Below are positions 1 through 8,656 of a stretch of 64,000 nt of DNA, one piece after another; the stretch's first letter is position 1, and the number at the start of each line of letters is the position of its first letter. The position numbers and the translations under genes are program-made. Source of the stretch: Stenotrophomonas mori (lineage in GTDB: Bacteria; Pseudomonadota; Gammaproteobacteria; Xanthomonadales; Xanthomonadaceae); contig NZ_JAIKTS010000002.1 in assembly GCF_023556335.1 (NCBI RefSeq), forward strand, positions 62,001-126,000, in the 5' to 3' direction. The notes beneath the pieces are model-generated. The model did no database searches, was not told the origin of the DNA, and saw nothing but the letters and a program-made list of their open reading frames with translations.

Positions 1-575
1 TGCCCGAGCGCATGCTGTGGGTAGGCCGCATCACCATGATCGTGGCCACCACGCTGGGCGTGGTGTTCGCCAGCTTCCAGCTGGACATCCTGTCGATGCT
101 GGTGTTCGTCGGTGCCCTGTGGGGTGCCATCGTGTTCCCGGTGATCGCCAGCTTCTACTGGCCGCGGGTGACCAGCAGCGCCTTCAACTGGTCGGTGCTG
201 GTGGCCGTGGTGCTGTTCATCCTCGCGCGCTTCGGCCTGGTGCCGCTGCACGGCGCGAGCGGTGCGGTGTTCGAAGCCCTGGCCGCGGTCGGTGCCGGCG
301 TGGTGCTGGGCCTGATGAGCTTCGGCTTCTTCGGCCTGCGCTGCGCGCTGGTGGTCGGCGGCCTCGGCACCCTGGCCGCATTGCCGTTCATGCACGGCTT
401 CCTGCGCGACTACCCGGTGCTGCTGAGTTCGCTCACCGCCTATGGCAGCAGCATGCTGGTCTGCACCGCGCTGAGCCTGCGCAGCCGCCAGAACTTCGAT
501 TTCAACCGGATCCGGCAGCAGGTGACCACGTTCGCCGACGCTGCCGACGACGACAAGGAGAACTCGCATGCATGA
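1..575 (+). CDS. Sodium:solute symporter family protein, C-terminal part (5' end outside window)
   Basis: The reading frame is open from the window edge, so only the last ~190 residues are visible. They form alternating hydrophobic segments with short polar loops, then a charged cytoplasmic tail (FNRIRQQVTTF followed by acidic residues). This pattern, together with the tiny membrane protein overlapping its 3' end, fits a sodium:solute symporter (SSS) of the kind that couples Na+ entry to uptake of a small organic solute across the inner membrane. The substrate cannot be told from this part. The stop codon overlaps the next gene by 8 bases, indicating translational coupling. The family assignment rests partly on that neighbour. 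Confidence 0.7.
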   Translation, partial: PERMLWVGRITMIVATTLGVVFASFQLDILSMLVFVGALWGAIVFPVIASFYWPRVTSSAFNWSVLVAVVLFILARFGLVPLHGASGAVFEALAAVGAGVVLGLMSFGFFGLRCALVVGGLGTLAALPFMHGFLRDYPVLLSSLTAYGSSMLVCTALSLRSRQNFDFNRIRQQVTTFADAADDDKENSHA

Positions 576-699
576 CCTACTGGTGAGCGCCTACATCCTG
601 GTATGGCCGGCGGTGGTCGCCGTGGTGCTGGCCCTGATCGTGCGCGGCGTGTGGCGCGACAGCCGCCGCGCACGGCGGCGCGGCGAAGACATGGTCTGA
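568..699 (+). CDS. Putative transporter small subunit (43 aa membrane protein)
   Basis: A 43-residue protein begins MHDLLVSAYILVWP, continues as one hydrophobic helix, and ends in a strongly basic tail (RDSRRARRRGEDMV). One transmembrane segment with a positively charged cytoplasmic end is typical of the small subunits encoded after some sodium:solute symporters in gamma- and betaproteobacteria. Its ATG lies inside the last codons of the symporter gene (8-base overlap), so the two are probably translated together. A second in-frame-looking ATG at 572 is out of frame. The role as accessory subunit is inferred from position and shape; its biochemical function is not known. Confidence 0.7.
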   Translation: MHDLLVSAYILVWPAVVAVVLALIVRGVWRDSRRARRRGEDMV

Positions 700-722
700 G
701 CCCTGGCGCGTGCCCGCCCGGC

Positions 723-1373
723 TCACTCCAGGGCCAGCGCGGGCACGTCGTACCAGTGCGCCAGCGGAAACCGCGCCGCGGTCCAACGGCGCAGGAAGCC
801 GCGGCTGTCGGCGGCGATCACCGGATCGTCGCGGTCGTCGCGCAGGTTCCAGGCGACGCCGTGCAGGCCGATGCCGCGCGCGGCGAGCGCTTCCAGGGAC
901 AGCAAGGTGTGGTTGATGCTGCCGAGCCGGCCCGACGTCACCAGCAGCACCGGCCAGCCCTGGCGGGCCACATGGTCGATGCACAGCAGCTGCGGGGTCA
1001 GCGGCACCATCAGCCCGCCGGCTCCCTCCACCAGCACCGCGTCGTACCGCGCGCGCAGGCGCGCGGTCGCGACGGCGATGGCCTCCAGGTCCAGCGCGCG
1101 CCCTTCCAGCTCCGCCGCAAGGTGCGGCGAGGCCGGATAGGCGTACAGCGCCGGCATGGTGGTGCCGTCGCGGTCCTCGTCGAACAGGCCCTCGCCCATC
1201 AGCCGCCGGTGCAGGAGGATGTCGTCCGAGACACCGGTACAGCCGGTCTGCACCAGCTTCTGGGTGATCACCCGGCGGCCCTGCCCGATCCACTGCCGCG
1301 CCAGCCAGCCGGTCGCCACGGTCTTGCCGATCCCGGTGTCGATGCCGCTCACGAACACCACCTCGCCGCTCAT
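723..1373 (-). CDS. bioD: Dethiobiotin synthetase BioD
   Basis: This 216-residue enzyme makes the ureido ring of dethiobiotin from 7,8-diaminopelargonate, CO2 and ATP, the penultimate step of biotin synthesis. The N-terminus has the P-loop GIDTGIGKT (residues 10-18). The family motifs [16 protein letters not shown] and [13 protein letters not shown] follow in order. Length is normal. The start ATG overlaps the end of bioA by 4 bases (ATGA), so bioA and bioD form a coupled bioA-bioD pair read on the minus strand. No other biotin gene lies in the window. Confidence 0.96.
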   Translation of the reverse strand: MSGEVVFVSGIDTGIGKTVATGWLARQWIGQGRRVITQKLVQTGCTGVSDDILLHRRLMGEGLFDEDRDGTTMPALYAYPASPHLAAELEGRALDLEAIAVATARLRARYDAVLVEGAGGLMVPLTPQLLCIDHVARQGWPVLLVTSGRLGSINHTLLSLEALAARGIGLHGVAWNLRDDRDDPVIAADSRGFLRRWTAARFPLAHWYDVPALALE

Positions 1374-2662
1374 CCGCGCAGGTCCCCGGCCTGCAGCTCC
1401 GCGACCAGCCCGACCATGCCGTCGCACAGGCGCTGCAGCTGGCCGTCGTCGATGACATAGGGCGGCATCACGTACACCAGCCGCCCGAACGGGCGGATCC
1501 AGATCCCGCGATCCAGCAGGCGCTGCTGGACACGTTCGGCGCGCAGCGGCGCGGCCAGTTCGATCACGCCGATGGCGCCGAGCACGCGCACGTCGGTGAC
1601 CTGCGCCAGGCCGCGCGCCGGCGCCAGCCCGTCGCGCAGGCCGCGCTCGATGCGCTGCACGTTGCCCTGCCAGTCCTGCGCCAGCAGCAGCTGCGTGGAA
1701 GCGAGCGCGACCGCGCAGGCCAGCGGATTGGCCATGAAGGTCGGCCCGTGCATGAACACGCCGGCGTCGCCGGCGGCGATGGTGTCGGCGATGTCGCGGC
1801 GGGTGAGCGTCACCGCCAGGGTCATGTAGCCACCGGTCAGCGCCTTGCCGATGCACAGGATGTCCGGCGCGATGCCGGCATGCTCGCAGGCGAACAGCCG
1901 ACCGCTGCGGCCGAAGCCGGTGGCGATCTCGTCGCAGATCAGCAGCACGTCGTGCTCGCGGCACAGCCGCGCCAGCTCGCGCAGGTACTGCGGATGGTAG
2001 AAGCGCATGCCACCGGCACCCTGCACCACCGGCTCGATGATGAAGGCGGCCAGCTCATCGCCGTGCTCGGCGAACAGGCGTTCGACCGGCGCGATGTCGG
2101 CTGCCTCCCAGGTACCGCCGAACGGGGTGGCCGGCGCGGGCACGAAACGGCGCGACGGCAGCGCCGCGCCGAACAGGCCGTGCATGCCGGTGACCGGATC
2201 GCATACCGACATCGCGTTCCAGGTATCGCCGTGGTAGCCGGACCGCGTGGTGGCGATGTTGTGCCGGCCCGGGCGGCCGCGGGCGGCCTGGTACTGGATG
2301 GCCATCTTCAGCGCCACCTCCACCGCCACCGAACCGGAGTCGGCGTAGAAGAGCGCATCCAGCGGCTGCGGCACGATCGCCAGCAGCTGCCTGCCCAGGG
2401 CGATGGCCGGCTCGTGGGTGAGGCCGCCGAACATCACGTGCGACATGCGCCCGAGCTGGTCGATCGCCGCCTGGTTGAGGACCGGATGGTTGTAGCCGTG
2501 GATCGCGCACCACCACGAGGCCATGCCGTCGATCAGCTGCGTGCCGTCGGCCAGCTCCAGCAGCGCGCCCTCGGCACGCGCCACCTTCAGCGCCGCCACG
2601 GAGGCGCCGAGCGCGCTATAGGGATGCCAGAGATGCTCCCTGTCGAATGGGTCAGTCAGCAT
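1370..2662 (-). CDS. bioA: Adenosylmethionine-8-amino-7-oxononanoate aminotransferase BioA
   Basis: A 430-residue class III PLP aminotransferase that converts 7-keto-8-aminopelargonate to 7,8-diaminopelargonate using S-adenosylmethionine as amino donor. It begins [17 protein letters not shown], the BioA N-terminal substrate region. It contains [14 protein letters not shown], the cofactor-binding [12 protein letters not shown] and the Schiff-base lysine in [13 protein letters not shown]. Length is normal for the family. It is the first gene of the bioA-bioD pair and overlaps bioD by 4 bases. No recognisable BirA operator was seen in the ~85 bases upstream. Confidence 0.96.
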   Translation of the reverse strand: MLTDPFDREHLWHPYSALGASVAALKVARAEGALLELADGTQLIDGMASWWCAIHGYNHPVLNQAAIDQLGRMSHVMFGGLTHEPAIALGRQLLAIVPQPLDALFYADSGSVAVEVALKMAIQYQAARGRPGRHNIATTRSGYHGDTWNAMSVCDPVTGMHGLFGAALPSRRFVPAPATPFGGTWEAADIAPVERLFAEHGDELAAFIIEPVVQGAGGMRFYHPQYLRELARLCREHDVLLICDEIATGFGRSGRLFACEHAGIAPDILCIGKALTGGYMTLAVTLTRRDIADTIAAGDAGVFMHGPTFMANPLACAVALASTQLLLAQDWQGNVQRIERGLRDGLAPARGLAQVTDVRVLGAIGVIELAAPLRAERVQQRLLDRGIWIRPFGRLVYVMPPYVIDDGQLQRLCDGMVGLVAELQAGDLRG

Positions 2663-2747
2663 GTGCGTATCGGATGCCGCCGACGGGGCGGCCTGCGGGC
2701 GCGTACCTTACCGCGTCGTCCTGCGCTTGGCACCGGGCAGGCTCAGC

Positions 2748-3281
2748 TCAGGCCGGCAGCACGCCGCCGCGCCGTTGCGGCTGGGTTTCGTGCACGAACA
2801 CCGTGTAGGTGTCGGCCGGGTGCGCCACGCCGGCCAGGTCCAGCGCATGGCCGATGGCGCCGCGGTGGTAGGTGGCGTGGTTGAGGATGTGGAACAGGAT
2901 CTCGCCGCGGGTCATGCAGCCGTCGCGGCCGTCGGCGAACCGGAACCGCACCGGCGCATCCCATTGCGCGGTCGTCAGCGCCGCCAGGTAGCCGGCGTAC
3001 CAACGGTCCGAATCGACCAGGCGCTCGGCCAGTACCGCCAGCGCCGGCACCTCGGCACTGTTGGTCGCGGCGTGCGGTGCCGGTGCGTCCAGCAGCCGTG
3101 CCCGGAACAGCGCCTCGACGAGGGCGATGTGGTTCAGCTGCTGCCGCGCGAAGGCGACACTGGCCGGGAAGGCCTGCGCGTCCACCGCGTGCACCGCTGC
3201 CAGCGTCCGCTGCATCGCCCAGCGCTTGTAGGCGAAGGCATCGATGCACAGCGCCTGTCCACTGCCGGCCGCCACCGGCAT
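2748..3281 (-). CDS. DinB-superfamily protein
   Basis: A protein of about 177 residues with the DinB/YfiT-like four-helix fold, whose members bind a metal through three histidines and often act as thiol-dependent hydrolases or transferases. The region near residue 25 (LAAVHAVDAQAFP) and the C-terminal HILNHATYHRGAIGHAL supply the expected histidines; the latter is the most conserved DinB motif. Translation could start further upstream, but that would add an arginine-rich stretch unlike the family, so the ATG giving MPVAAGSGQAL was chosen. The exact reaction is unknown. Confidence 0.8.
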   Translation of the reverse strand: MPVAAGSGQALCIDAFAYKRWAMQRTLAAVHAVDAQAFPASVAFARQQLNHIALVEALFRARLLDAPAPHAATNSAEVPALAVLAERLVDSDRWYAGYLAALTTAQWDAPVRFRFADGRDGCMTRGEILFHILNHATYHRGAIGHALDLAGVAHPADTYTVFVHETQPQRRGGVLPA

Positions 3282-3301
3282 CAACGGTCCCGCCCGGCAG
3301 C

Positions 3302-3321
3302 CGGCACGGCGAGCCGTGCCG
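3302..3321. terminator. Possible short hairpin between two minus-strand genes
   Basis: Nine-base complementary arms (CGGCACGGC and GCCGTGCCG) separated by GA lie just after the stop of the small acidic protein gene and before the DinB gene. It lacks a T tract, so a terminator role is only possible. Confidence 0.35.
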
Positions 3322-3324
3322 CGC

Positions 3325-3600
3325 TCATTCCTCGTCGTCCTCGTCGTCTTCGTCCTCGTCCACTTCGTCTTCCTCCTCGTCCTCGTCGAACGCGTCCAGC
3401 TCCTGCACGCGCAGGAAGTTGGGCAGTGCATCGGCGAAGTCGATCTGCCGTCCGTCGGCGATCATCGCCCGCACCTCGCGCTTCATCGCGCTCTCCACCA
3501 GGGCGAAACACACCACCGCTTCGGCGCTTTCCTCGCCGCCTTCATCGAAGATCGCCACCCAGCCGGCAGCGGGCATGATCTGGAGGATGTTCTCTTGCAT
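3325..3600 (-). CDS. Small conserved protein with poly-acidic C-terminal tail
   Basis: A 91-residue protein starting MQENILQIMPAAGWVAIFDEGG. The first ~70 residues look like a small alpha/beta domain. The last 20 residues are almost entirely Asp/Glu. I do not recognise a functional family. The upstream bases up to 3681 are open in frame but encode an unrelated-looking Pro/Arg-rich stretch, so the ATG at 3600 was preferred. It lies 43 bases from the DinB gene on the same strand and may be cotranscribed. The acidic tail could mediate binding to basic partners; this is inference only. Confidence 0.65.
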   Translation of the reverse strand: MQENILQIMPAAGWVAIFDEGGEESAEAVVCFALVESAMKREVRAMIADGRQIDFADALPNFLRVQELDAFDEDEEEDEVDEDEDDEDDEE

Positions 3601-3798
3601 CGGAAGCCACCTGGTTCGAGGGTGCACAGAGCTTGCGCGAAGGACAGGGCCAGCGCAATCGCGGCGCCCCGGTTCAGGCACCCGCCCTCCGAAAGCGGTG
3701 CGGACCCGGCCCGACGGACCCGCCCGGAACCGCGCCCGGCCGGGGTTTCCGGACGGATATTCGGTCAGAATGGCGCCACCTCACCGGCATGGCGGCAG

Positions 3799-5370
3799 AT
3801 GGCTTCCCTCGCGACCCTCGACCTGCGGAAACTGATCCTGGCGCTGACCCTGCTCGGCGCCCTGGTGCCGTTCGCCAACACCTTCTATGCCAGCTACGAA
3901 GTGCAGCGCCAGCAGCTCATGGACAACACGCTGGAGAGCAACTATGCCTACGCCAACAAGCTGGCCAGCAGCACCGATGAATTCATCCGCTCCGCGCAGC
4001 TGCAGCTGTCCTACACCGCGCAGTTGCTGGTCGGGCACATGGGCGATGCCCGGCGCCTGGGCGAGGAGGCCACGCGCCTGCGGCTGATGAGCAGGAGCTT
4101 CAATTCCATCACCATCTTCGATGACACCGGCAAGGTGCTGGCCACGTCCCCGGAAACGCTGAAGCTGCAGGGCAGGATGCTCGACAGCGACGCGGTCCGG
4201 GCCACGCTGCGCACGCGCCAGCCGCTCATCAGCCAGCCCTTCCTCTCGGTATCGGGCAACTTCATCGTGTTGATGGCCTGGCCGGTGACCACCCCGGAGG
4301 GCGAATTCCTCGGTGCCATCGGCGGCGCCATCTACCTGCAGCGGGAGAACTTCCTGGACCACCTGCTCGGCCAGCATTTCTACCAGGACGGTTCCTACCT
4401 CTACGTGGTCGACGGCAACAAGCAGATCATCTACCACCCCGACAGCGCGCGCGTGGGCGTGGTGGTGCTCGACAACGCCGCCATCAACGAGGTGGCCGGC
4501 GGCCACAGCGGCAGGGCACTGGTGGTCAACAGCAAGGGCGTGGACATGCTGGCCGGCTATGCCCCGGTGCCCGCGACCGGCTGGGGCATCATCGCCCAGC
4601 GCCCGCGCGAGGCGACCCTGGCACCGCTCACCTCGCTGATGCGCACGGTCCTGCACAAGACGCTGCCCTTGGCGCTGGCCACCCTGCTGGTGCTCTGGTG
4701 GAGCGCACGGCACATCTCGCGGCCGCTGCGCCTGCTCGCCGAAGGCGCCCGCGCCATGGACCGGCCCGGAACCGCCCACCGGATCCAGTCGGTGCGGTCC
4801 TGGTACTTCGAGTCGCACGAACTGAAGAAGGCCCTGGTGCTGGGCATCGGACTGCTGCAGAAGAGCATCGCCAAGCTGCGCGAGGACGTGGGCACCGACC
4901 CGTTGACCCGGCTCGGCAACCGCCGCCAGCTGCAGGCGACGCTGCAGGCGCTGGAAGCCGCGGCCACCCCGTTCGCGGTGGTCTCCCTCGACATCGACCA
5001 CTTCAAGACGGTCAACGACGGCCACGGCCACGATGCCGGCGACCGCGTGCTGCAGCAGCTGGCCGCGCACATGCGCGCGGTGGCGCGCACCGGCGACGTA
5101 CCCTGCCGGGTCGGCGGCGAGGAGTTCCTGATGGTCCTGCCCGCCACCACCGCCAGCGGCGCCGCTCAGCTGGCCGAGCGCCTGCGCCGCCAGGTGGCGG
5201 CGGTGGACACGCCGCCGGTCGGGCGCATCACCGTGTCGCTCGGCGTCGCGGCCTGGCCGGCGGACGGCACCGCGGTCGCCGACGTGCTCAAGCAGGCCGA
5301 CGAACGGCTGTACGCGGCCAAGCGCGCGGGCCGCAACCGGGTGGTGCTGGAAGTACCGGTGACCTCCTGA
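3799..5370 (+). CDS. Membrane-bound diguanylate cyclase (dCache-GGDEF)
   Basis: A 523-residue signalling enzyme that makes cyclic di-GMP from two GTP. An N-terminal transmembrane helix (KLILALTLLGALVPFANTFY) is followed by a ~270-residue periplasmic double-Cache sensor region, a second helix (TLPLALATLLVLWW), a HAMP-like linker and a GGDEF domain. The active-site loop is GGEEF at residues 439-443. The product-inhibition I-site RTGD sits at 430-433, exactly five residues before it, so the enzyme is predicted to be active and feedback-inhibited. No EAL domain is present. The ATG at 3799 was chosen because upstream in-frame sequence is Pro/Arg-rich and antisense to other genes. The ligand sensed is unknown. 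Confidence 0.93.
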   Translation: MASLATLDLRKLILALTLLGALVPFANTFYASYEVQRQQLMDNTLESNYAYANKLASSTDEFIRSAQLQLSYTAQLLVGHMGDARRLGEEATRLRLMSRSFNSITIFDDTGKVLATSPETLKLQGRMLDSDAVRATLRTRQPLISQPFLSVSGNFIVLMAWPVTTPEGEFLGAIGGAIYLQRENFLDHLLGQHFYQDGSYLYVVDGNKQIIYHPDSARVGVVVLDNAAINEVAGGHSGRALVVNSKGVDMLAGYAPVPATGWGIIAQRPREATLAPLTSLMRTVLHKTLPLALATLLVLWWSARHISRPLRLLAEGARAMDRPGTAHRIQSVRSWYFESHELKKALVLGIGLLQKSIAKLREDVGTDPLTRLGNRRQLQATLQALEAAATPFAVVSLDIDHFKTVNDGHGHDAGDRVLQQLAAHMRAVARTGDVPCRVGGEEFLMVLPATTASGAAQLAERLRRQVAAVDTPPVGRITVSLGVAAWPADGTAVADVLKQADERLYAAKRAGRNRVVLEVPVTS

Positions 5371-5537
5371 GCGCGGCTGCGGGAGCCCGGCATGCGGGCT
5401 GGAAACCGTATCAGGCGGCCGCTCCTCCGTGCTGCTCGATCGCGGCGCCCGGGACACGGCGCCGCGCACGGCCGGGGCCGCACCTTGCGGCCCGTGGCAC
5501 GGCCGGCCGCGGCCTCCGGTGGCGGGCCGTCAGTTCC

Positions 5538-6293
5538 TCAGCCGCACTTGCTGTAGCCGCAGTTCAGGCAGGTCTCGCACCCGTCCAGGATCACCAGCGC
5601 CTTGGTGCTGCACGTGTGGCACATGCCCGCGCTGGACGGGAAGCGGGCACCCTCGCCGGTGACCTCGACGTCTTCCCCGCGCCTGGCCGGGAGGACGCCC
5701 ACCGCGTCAGGGGGGGTTTTTGAGCACTCCTCGAACTGCCTGTGCTTCTCGGCGACCAGCGCGCGCTGGTGGGCACTCATTTCCGGATCGTGCAGCAGGC
5801 CGATCGACGTCAGGTGGTCTTCGACGATGGAGCCCAGCTCGGCGACCAGCGAGGGCATGTACACCCCGCCGGCCTTGAAGTAGCCGCCCTTGGGGTCGAA
5901 CACCGCCTTCATCTCGTCGACGATGAAGGTGACGTCGCCGCCCTTGCGGAACACCGCGGACATGATCCGGGTCAGCGCCACGATCCACTGGAAATGCTCC
6001 ATCGACTTGGAGTTGATGAAGATCTCGAAGGGACGGCGCAGCTCGTGCTCGGTGCCGGCGTTGAGCACGATGTCGTTGATGGTCACGTAGAAGGCATGTT
6101 CCACCAGCGGCGACTTGATCTTGTAGGTACTGCCGACCAGCACGTCGGGGCGCTCGATGCGCTCGTGCATGTGCACGATGTTGCTGTCCTCCGCGGCGTC
6201 CCGCTCCGCCGCCGGGGCCGCCGCCTCCCGGGCCTTGTCGGCCGGGGTGATGACAGCGTAGCCCTTGAGTTTCCTGTCGATCTTGACGGCCAT
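5538..6293 (-). CDS. NrdJb-type protein (class II ribonucleotide reductase C-terminal component)
   Basis: A 251-residue protein starting MAVKIDRKLKGYAVI. It contains the TSCPD-like region (TYKIKSPLVEHAFYVTIND, FEIFINSKSMEHFQW) and ends in a cysteine-rich tail (CHTCSTKALVILDGCETC, then NCGYSKCG). In split B12-dependent ribonucleotide reductases, as in Pseudomonas aeruginosa, NrdJb is required together with NrdJa, and the C-terminal cysteines re-reduce the active site. Here the frame is intact, but its partner gene upstream on the same strand is broken, and a Lys/Ala-rich gene lies between them. It may be a remnant no longer under selection, or may have another role. Confidence 0.85.
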   Translation of the reverse strand: MAVKIDRKLKGYAVITPADKAREAAAPAAERDAAEDSNIVHMHERIERPDVLVGSTYKIKSPLVEHAFYVTINDIVLNAGTEHELRRPFEIFINSKSMEHFQWIVALTRIMSAVFRKGGDVTFIVDEMKAVFDPKGGYFKAGGVYMPSLVAELGSIVEDHLTSIGLLHDPEMSAHQRALVAEKHRQFEECSKTPPDAVGVLPARRGEDVEVTGEGARFPSSAGMCHTCSTKALVILDGCETCLNCGYSKCG

Positions 6294-6369
6294 GGTGCGG
6301 GCCCTGGTTGTACGTTGCGATGCGGAATGCCGCGCCCCGCCCGTCGCCGGGCGGGGCGCGGGGAACGCC

Positions 6370-7185
6370 CTACCTGCGGACGGCCTTCTTGACCGCCTTC
6401 TTCGCCGTGGCGGCCTTCTTGGCCACGGCCTTGCGGGCCGTCGTCGCCTTTTTGGCTACCTTCTTCTCGGCCTTCTTGACCGCCTTCTTCGCCGTGGTGG
6501 CCTTCTTGGCCACGGCCTTGCGGGCCGTCGTCGCCTTCCTGGCTACCTTCTTCTCGGCCTTCTTGACCGCCTTCTTCGCCGTGGCGGCCTTCTTGGTCGC
6601 GGCCTTGCGGACCGCCGTCGCCTTCTTGGCTACCTTTTTCTCGGCCTTCTTGACCGCCTTCTTCGCCGTGGCGGCCTTCTTGGTCGCGGCCTTGCGGACC
6701 GCCGTCGCCTTCTTGGCCACCTTCTTCCCGGCCGACGTCACCGCCTTCTTCGCCGTGGCGGCCTTCTTGGTCGCGGCCTTGCGGACCGCCGTCGCCTTCT
6801 TGGTCGCCTTCTTCCCGGCACCGGCGACGGCCTTCTTGGCGGCGGCCCGCTTGCCCGCGCCCTTCTTCTTCAGCGCTGCGGCTTCCGCCTCGGCGCTGGC
6901 CTTGGCGGCCTCCAGCTTGCGGCGCACGCCGGACACGGTCTTCTTGACCTCCTTCTTGGCGGCGGCGGCCTTCTTGGCAACGGCCTTCTCGGCCTTCTTC
7001 ACCACCTTTTTCACCTTGGCGGCCTGCTTCTTCGCGCCCGCCTCGACCTTGCCTGCCCGGGTCCTGACCGCGGCAACGGCATCGCCCGCGGTGGCGGCAA
7101 TCGAATCGCCCAGGTGGCTCGCGGTTTCCTTCATGTTCTCGGCAACCTGGGAAACGGTCGCTGTCACACCATTACCATTGCTCAT
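6370..7185 (-). CDS. Lys/Ala-rich histone H1-like repeat protein
   Basis: A 271-residue, extremely basic protein. Residues 1-45 are a short ordinary N-terminus (MSNGNGVTATVSQVAENMKE). The rest is built from KKA, KKAATAKKA and KKVAKKA units, with about four copies of a 30-residue (90-base) unit of the form KKVAKKAT-VRKA-TKKA-TAKKAVKKAEK. Such proteins resemble eukaryotic histone H1 tails and the AlgP/HctB-like bacterial proteins, and bind DNA through lysine helices. The repeat number is likely to vary between strains through slippage. It lies between nrdJb and the nrdJ remnant on the same strand. Expression with the nrdJ locus is possible but not shown. Confidence 0.85.
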   Translation of the reverse strand: MSNGNGVTATVSQVAENMKETASHLGDSIAATAGDAVAAVRTRAGKVEAGAKKQAAKVKKVVKKAEKAVAKKAAAAKKEVKKTVSGVRRKLEAAKASAEAEAAALKKKGAGKRAAAKKAVAGAGKKATKKATAVRKAATKKAATAKKAVTSAGKKVAKKATAVRKAATKKAATAKKAVKKAEKKVAKKATAVRKAATKKAATAKKAVKKAEKKVARKATTARKAVAKKATTAKKAVKKAEKKVAKKATTARKAVAKKAATAKKAVKKAVRR

Positions 7186-7306
7186 AAAGCCCTCCTAAGG
7201 GCATCGGGTCTGTAACAGTGGCGATGCTAAATCCAAACCGGTGAAGCAGGGAACATGGCGCGGCCTCCGCCGCCGGCAGGGGACCCGGCCGAGGGCCGGG
7301 CCAGGG

Positions 7307-8219
7307 TCAGAACTTGCCGTAGTAGTCTTCCTTGAGTGCGTCGAACAGGTTGGCGGCGGTATGCATCTCGCCGTCGTACTCGATCTGCTCGTTGCCCTTG
7401 ACCTCCCCCCACCTCGCCGCCCTCCAGCTCGAAGCGGTAGGTGGTGTTCTCCAGGTCCGCTTCCTTGACCAGCACGCCCTGGAAGGCGGCCGGATTGAAG
7501 CGGAAGGTGGTGCAGCCCTTCAGGCCCTGCTGGTGGGCGTAGCGGTAGATGTCCTTGAAGTCCTCGTACGGGTAGTCGGTCGGCACGTTGGCGGTCTTGG
7601 AGATCGAGCTGTCCACCCACTTCTGCGCGGCCGCCTGAACGTCGACGTGCTCCTTCGGGGAGATGTCGGCGGCGGCGATGAAATAGTCCGGCAAGCGCGC
7701 CTCGGGGGCGTCGGCGAACGGCATCGCGTCGGCATTGACCAGGGCGCGGTAGGCGAGCAGCTCGAAGGAGAACACGTCCACCTTCTCCTTGCTCTTCCTG
7801 CCCTCGCGGATCACGTTGCGGCTGTAGTGGTGCGCGAACGACGGCTCGATGCCGTTGGAGGCGTTGTTGGCCAGCGACAGGCTGATGGTGCCGGTGGGCG
7901 CGATGGAGCTGTGGTGGGTGAAGCGCGCCCCGGTCTCGGCCAGCTCGTCCACCAGCTCCGGGGCCACCGCCGCGATGCGCTGCATGTAGCGGCTGACGAA
8001 GCGCTCGTACCAGTAGCCGCGCTTCTCGTCGCTGTCCTCGGCATCGGCCAGGGCACGCGCCACGCGCTGGTAGGTGCCGTCGATGTCGGCATCCAGCGCT
8101 TCACCGGCCTTGGTCTTGAGACGGTACTTCGTGTCCCGGATGTCCTGCGAGGCGGGCTGCAGGGGGACGGGGTCCGAACGGGTTGGATGGCTGACCACTT
8201 CCAGGCGCACCGTGCTCAT
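7307..8219 (-). pseudogene. nrdJ: Adenosylcobalamin-dependent ribonucleotide reductase, internally deleted and frameshifted
   Basis: The first ~75 codons (MSTVRLEVVSHP to YWYERFV) match the N-terminus of xanthomonad NrdJ. The frame then passes directly to the C-terminal third (SRYMQRIAAVAPELVDELAE, HHSSIAPTGTISLSLANN, GLKGCTTFRFNPAAFQG). From knowledge of the family, several hundred residues are missing at the junction near base 7995, including the thiyl-radical cysteine loop and most of the 10-stranded barrel. A run of six C (bases 7405-7410) also shifts the frame near the end. Reading five instead of six restores VKGNEQIEYDGEMHTAANLF and the terminal DYYGKF stop at 7307. The product cannot reduce ribonucleotides. 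The cell must use another reductase elsewhere, unless the deletion is an assembly error. Confidence 0.85.
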
Positions 8220-8656
8220 GATCGCGGGATTTCTCCTTGCGCACCTTGCGGTGCGGGTTACCGTGCTCCCGGCGGGATACGGCGGCGAGGAGGCACCACG
8301 CACCGTCCGGCTGGCGCCGTGGGCGCCGCCGGAGGGGGAAGTGTCCGCATCGTTTCGGTCGTCATCGCCTGGCTTCCGGCGGGGTGTTCGCACCCCGGGG
8401 TTCAACCCTACCTCTTGGGGACGCACTTCACATCAACCCAACATCTTGTGGCTGATGGCCCGATCAAGCTTACCCACCGCAAGGGTGATGTCAAACGCGG
8501 CAGGGCCCTGTCCGCCGCCCCCGGTACGCGCCGCGGAACGACCGCGTACGGCGGGTTTCATTGTCGATTTAGGCGCGTGCGGCCACACTCCCGTTCAGCA
8601 TCCCGTCCCACCCCCGGACGCCGCGCCGGCGTCCCAGCCTGGAACCTTCGGCCCCT
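8220..8656. other. 437-base intergenic region between nrdJ remnant and htrA-like gene
   Basis: This divergent promoter region holds two NrdR-like boxes (listed separately) some 190-230 bases before the nrdJ start. A short frame is open into it from nrdJ but shows no protein-like sequence. I looked for the cobalamin-riboswitch core on the minus strand and did not find a convincing B12 box. Confidence 0.5.
8405..8451 (-). promoter_or_regulatory. Tandem NrdR-box-like sites upstream of nrdJ
   Basis: Two 16-base sites, ACCCTACCTCTTGGGG (8405-8420) and ACCCAACATCTTGTGG (8436-8451), match the NrdR consensus ACACWATATATWGTGT at roughly 10 and 12 of 16 positions. Their starts are exactly 31 bases apart, the three-helical-turn spacing required for cooperative NrdR binding. 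NrdR represses ribonucleotide reductase genes when dATP is plentiful. The sites stand upstream of the broken nrdJ gene, so they are likely a relic of its control. Assignment is by pattern and spacing only. Confidence 0.6.

Noticed and set aside
6370..6850. CRISPR-like array in the repetitive 90-base units
   Set aside because: The repeats are tandem without unique spacers and translate to a Lys/Ala-rich protein.
7395..7415. Programmed frameshifting at the six-C run in nrdJ
   Set aside because: The gene has already lost its catalytic core, so a simple mutation or sequencing error is more likely than recoding.
8220..8400. Possible cobalamin riboswitch before nrdJ
   Set aside because: GAAGCCAGGCGATG on the minus strand recalls part of a B12 box, but the flanking conserved core and pairing could not be found.
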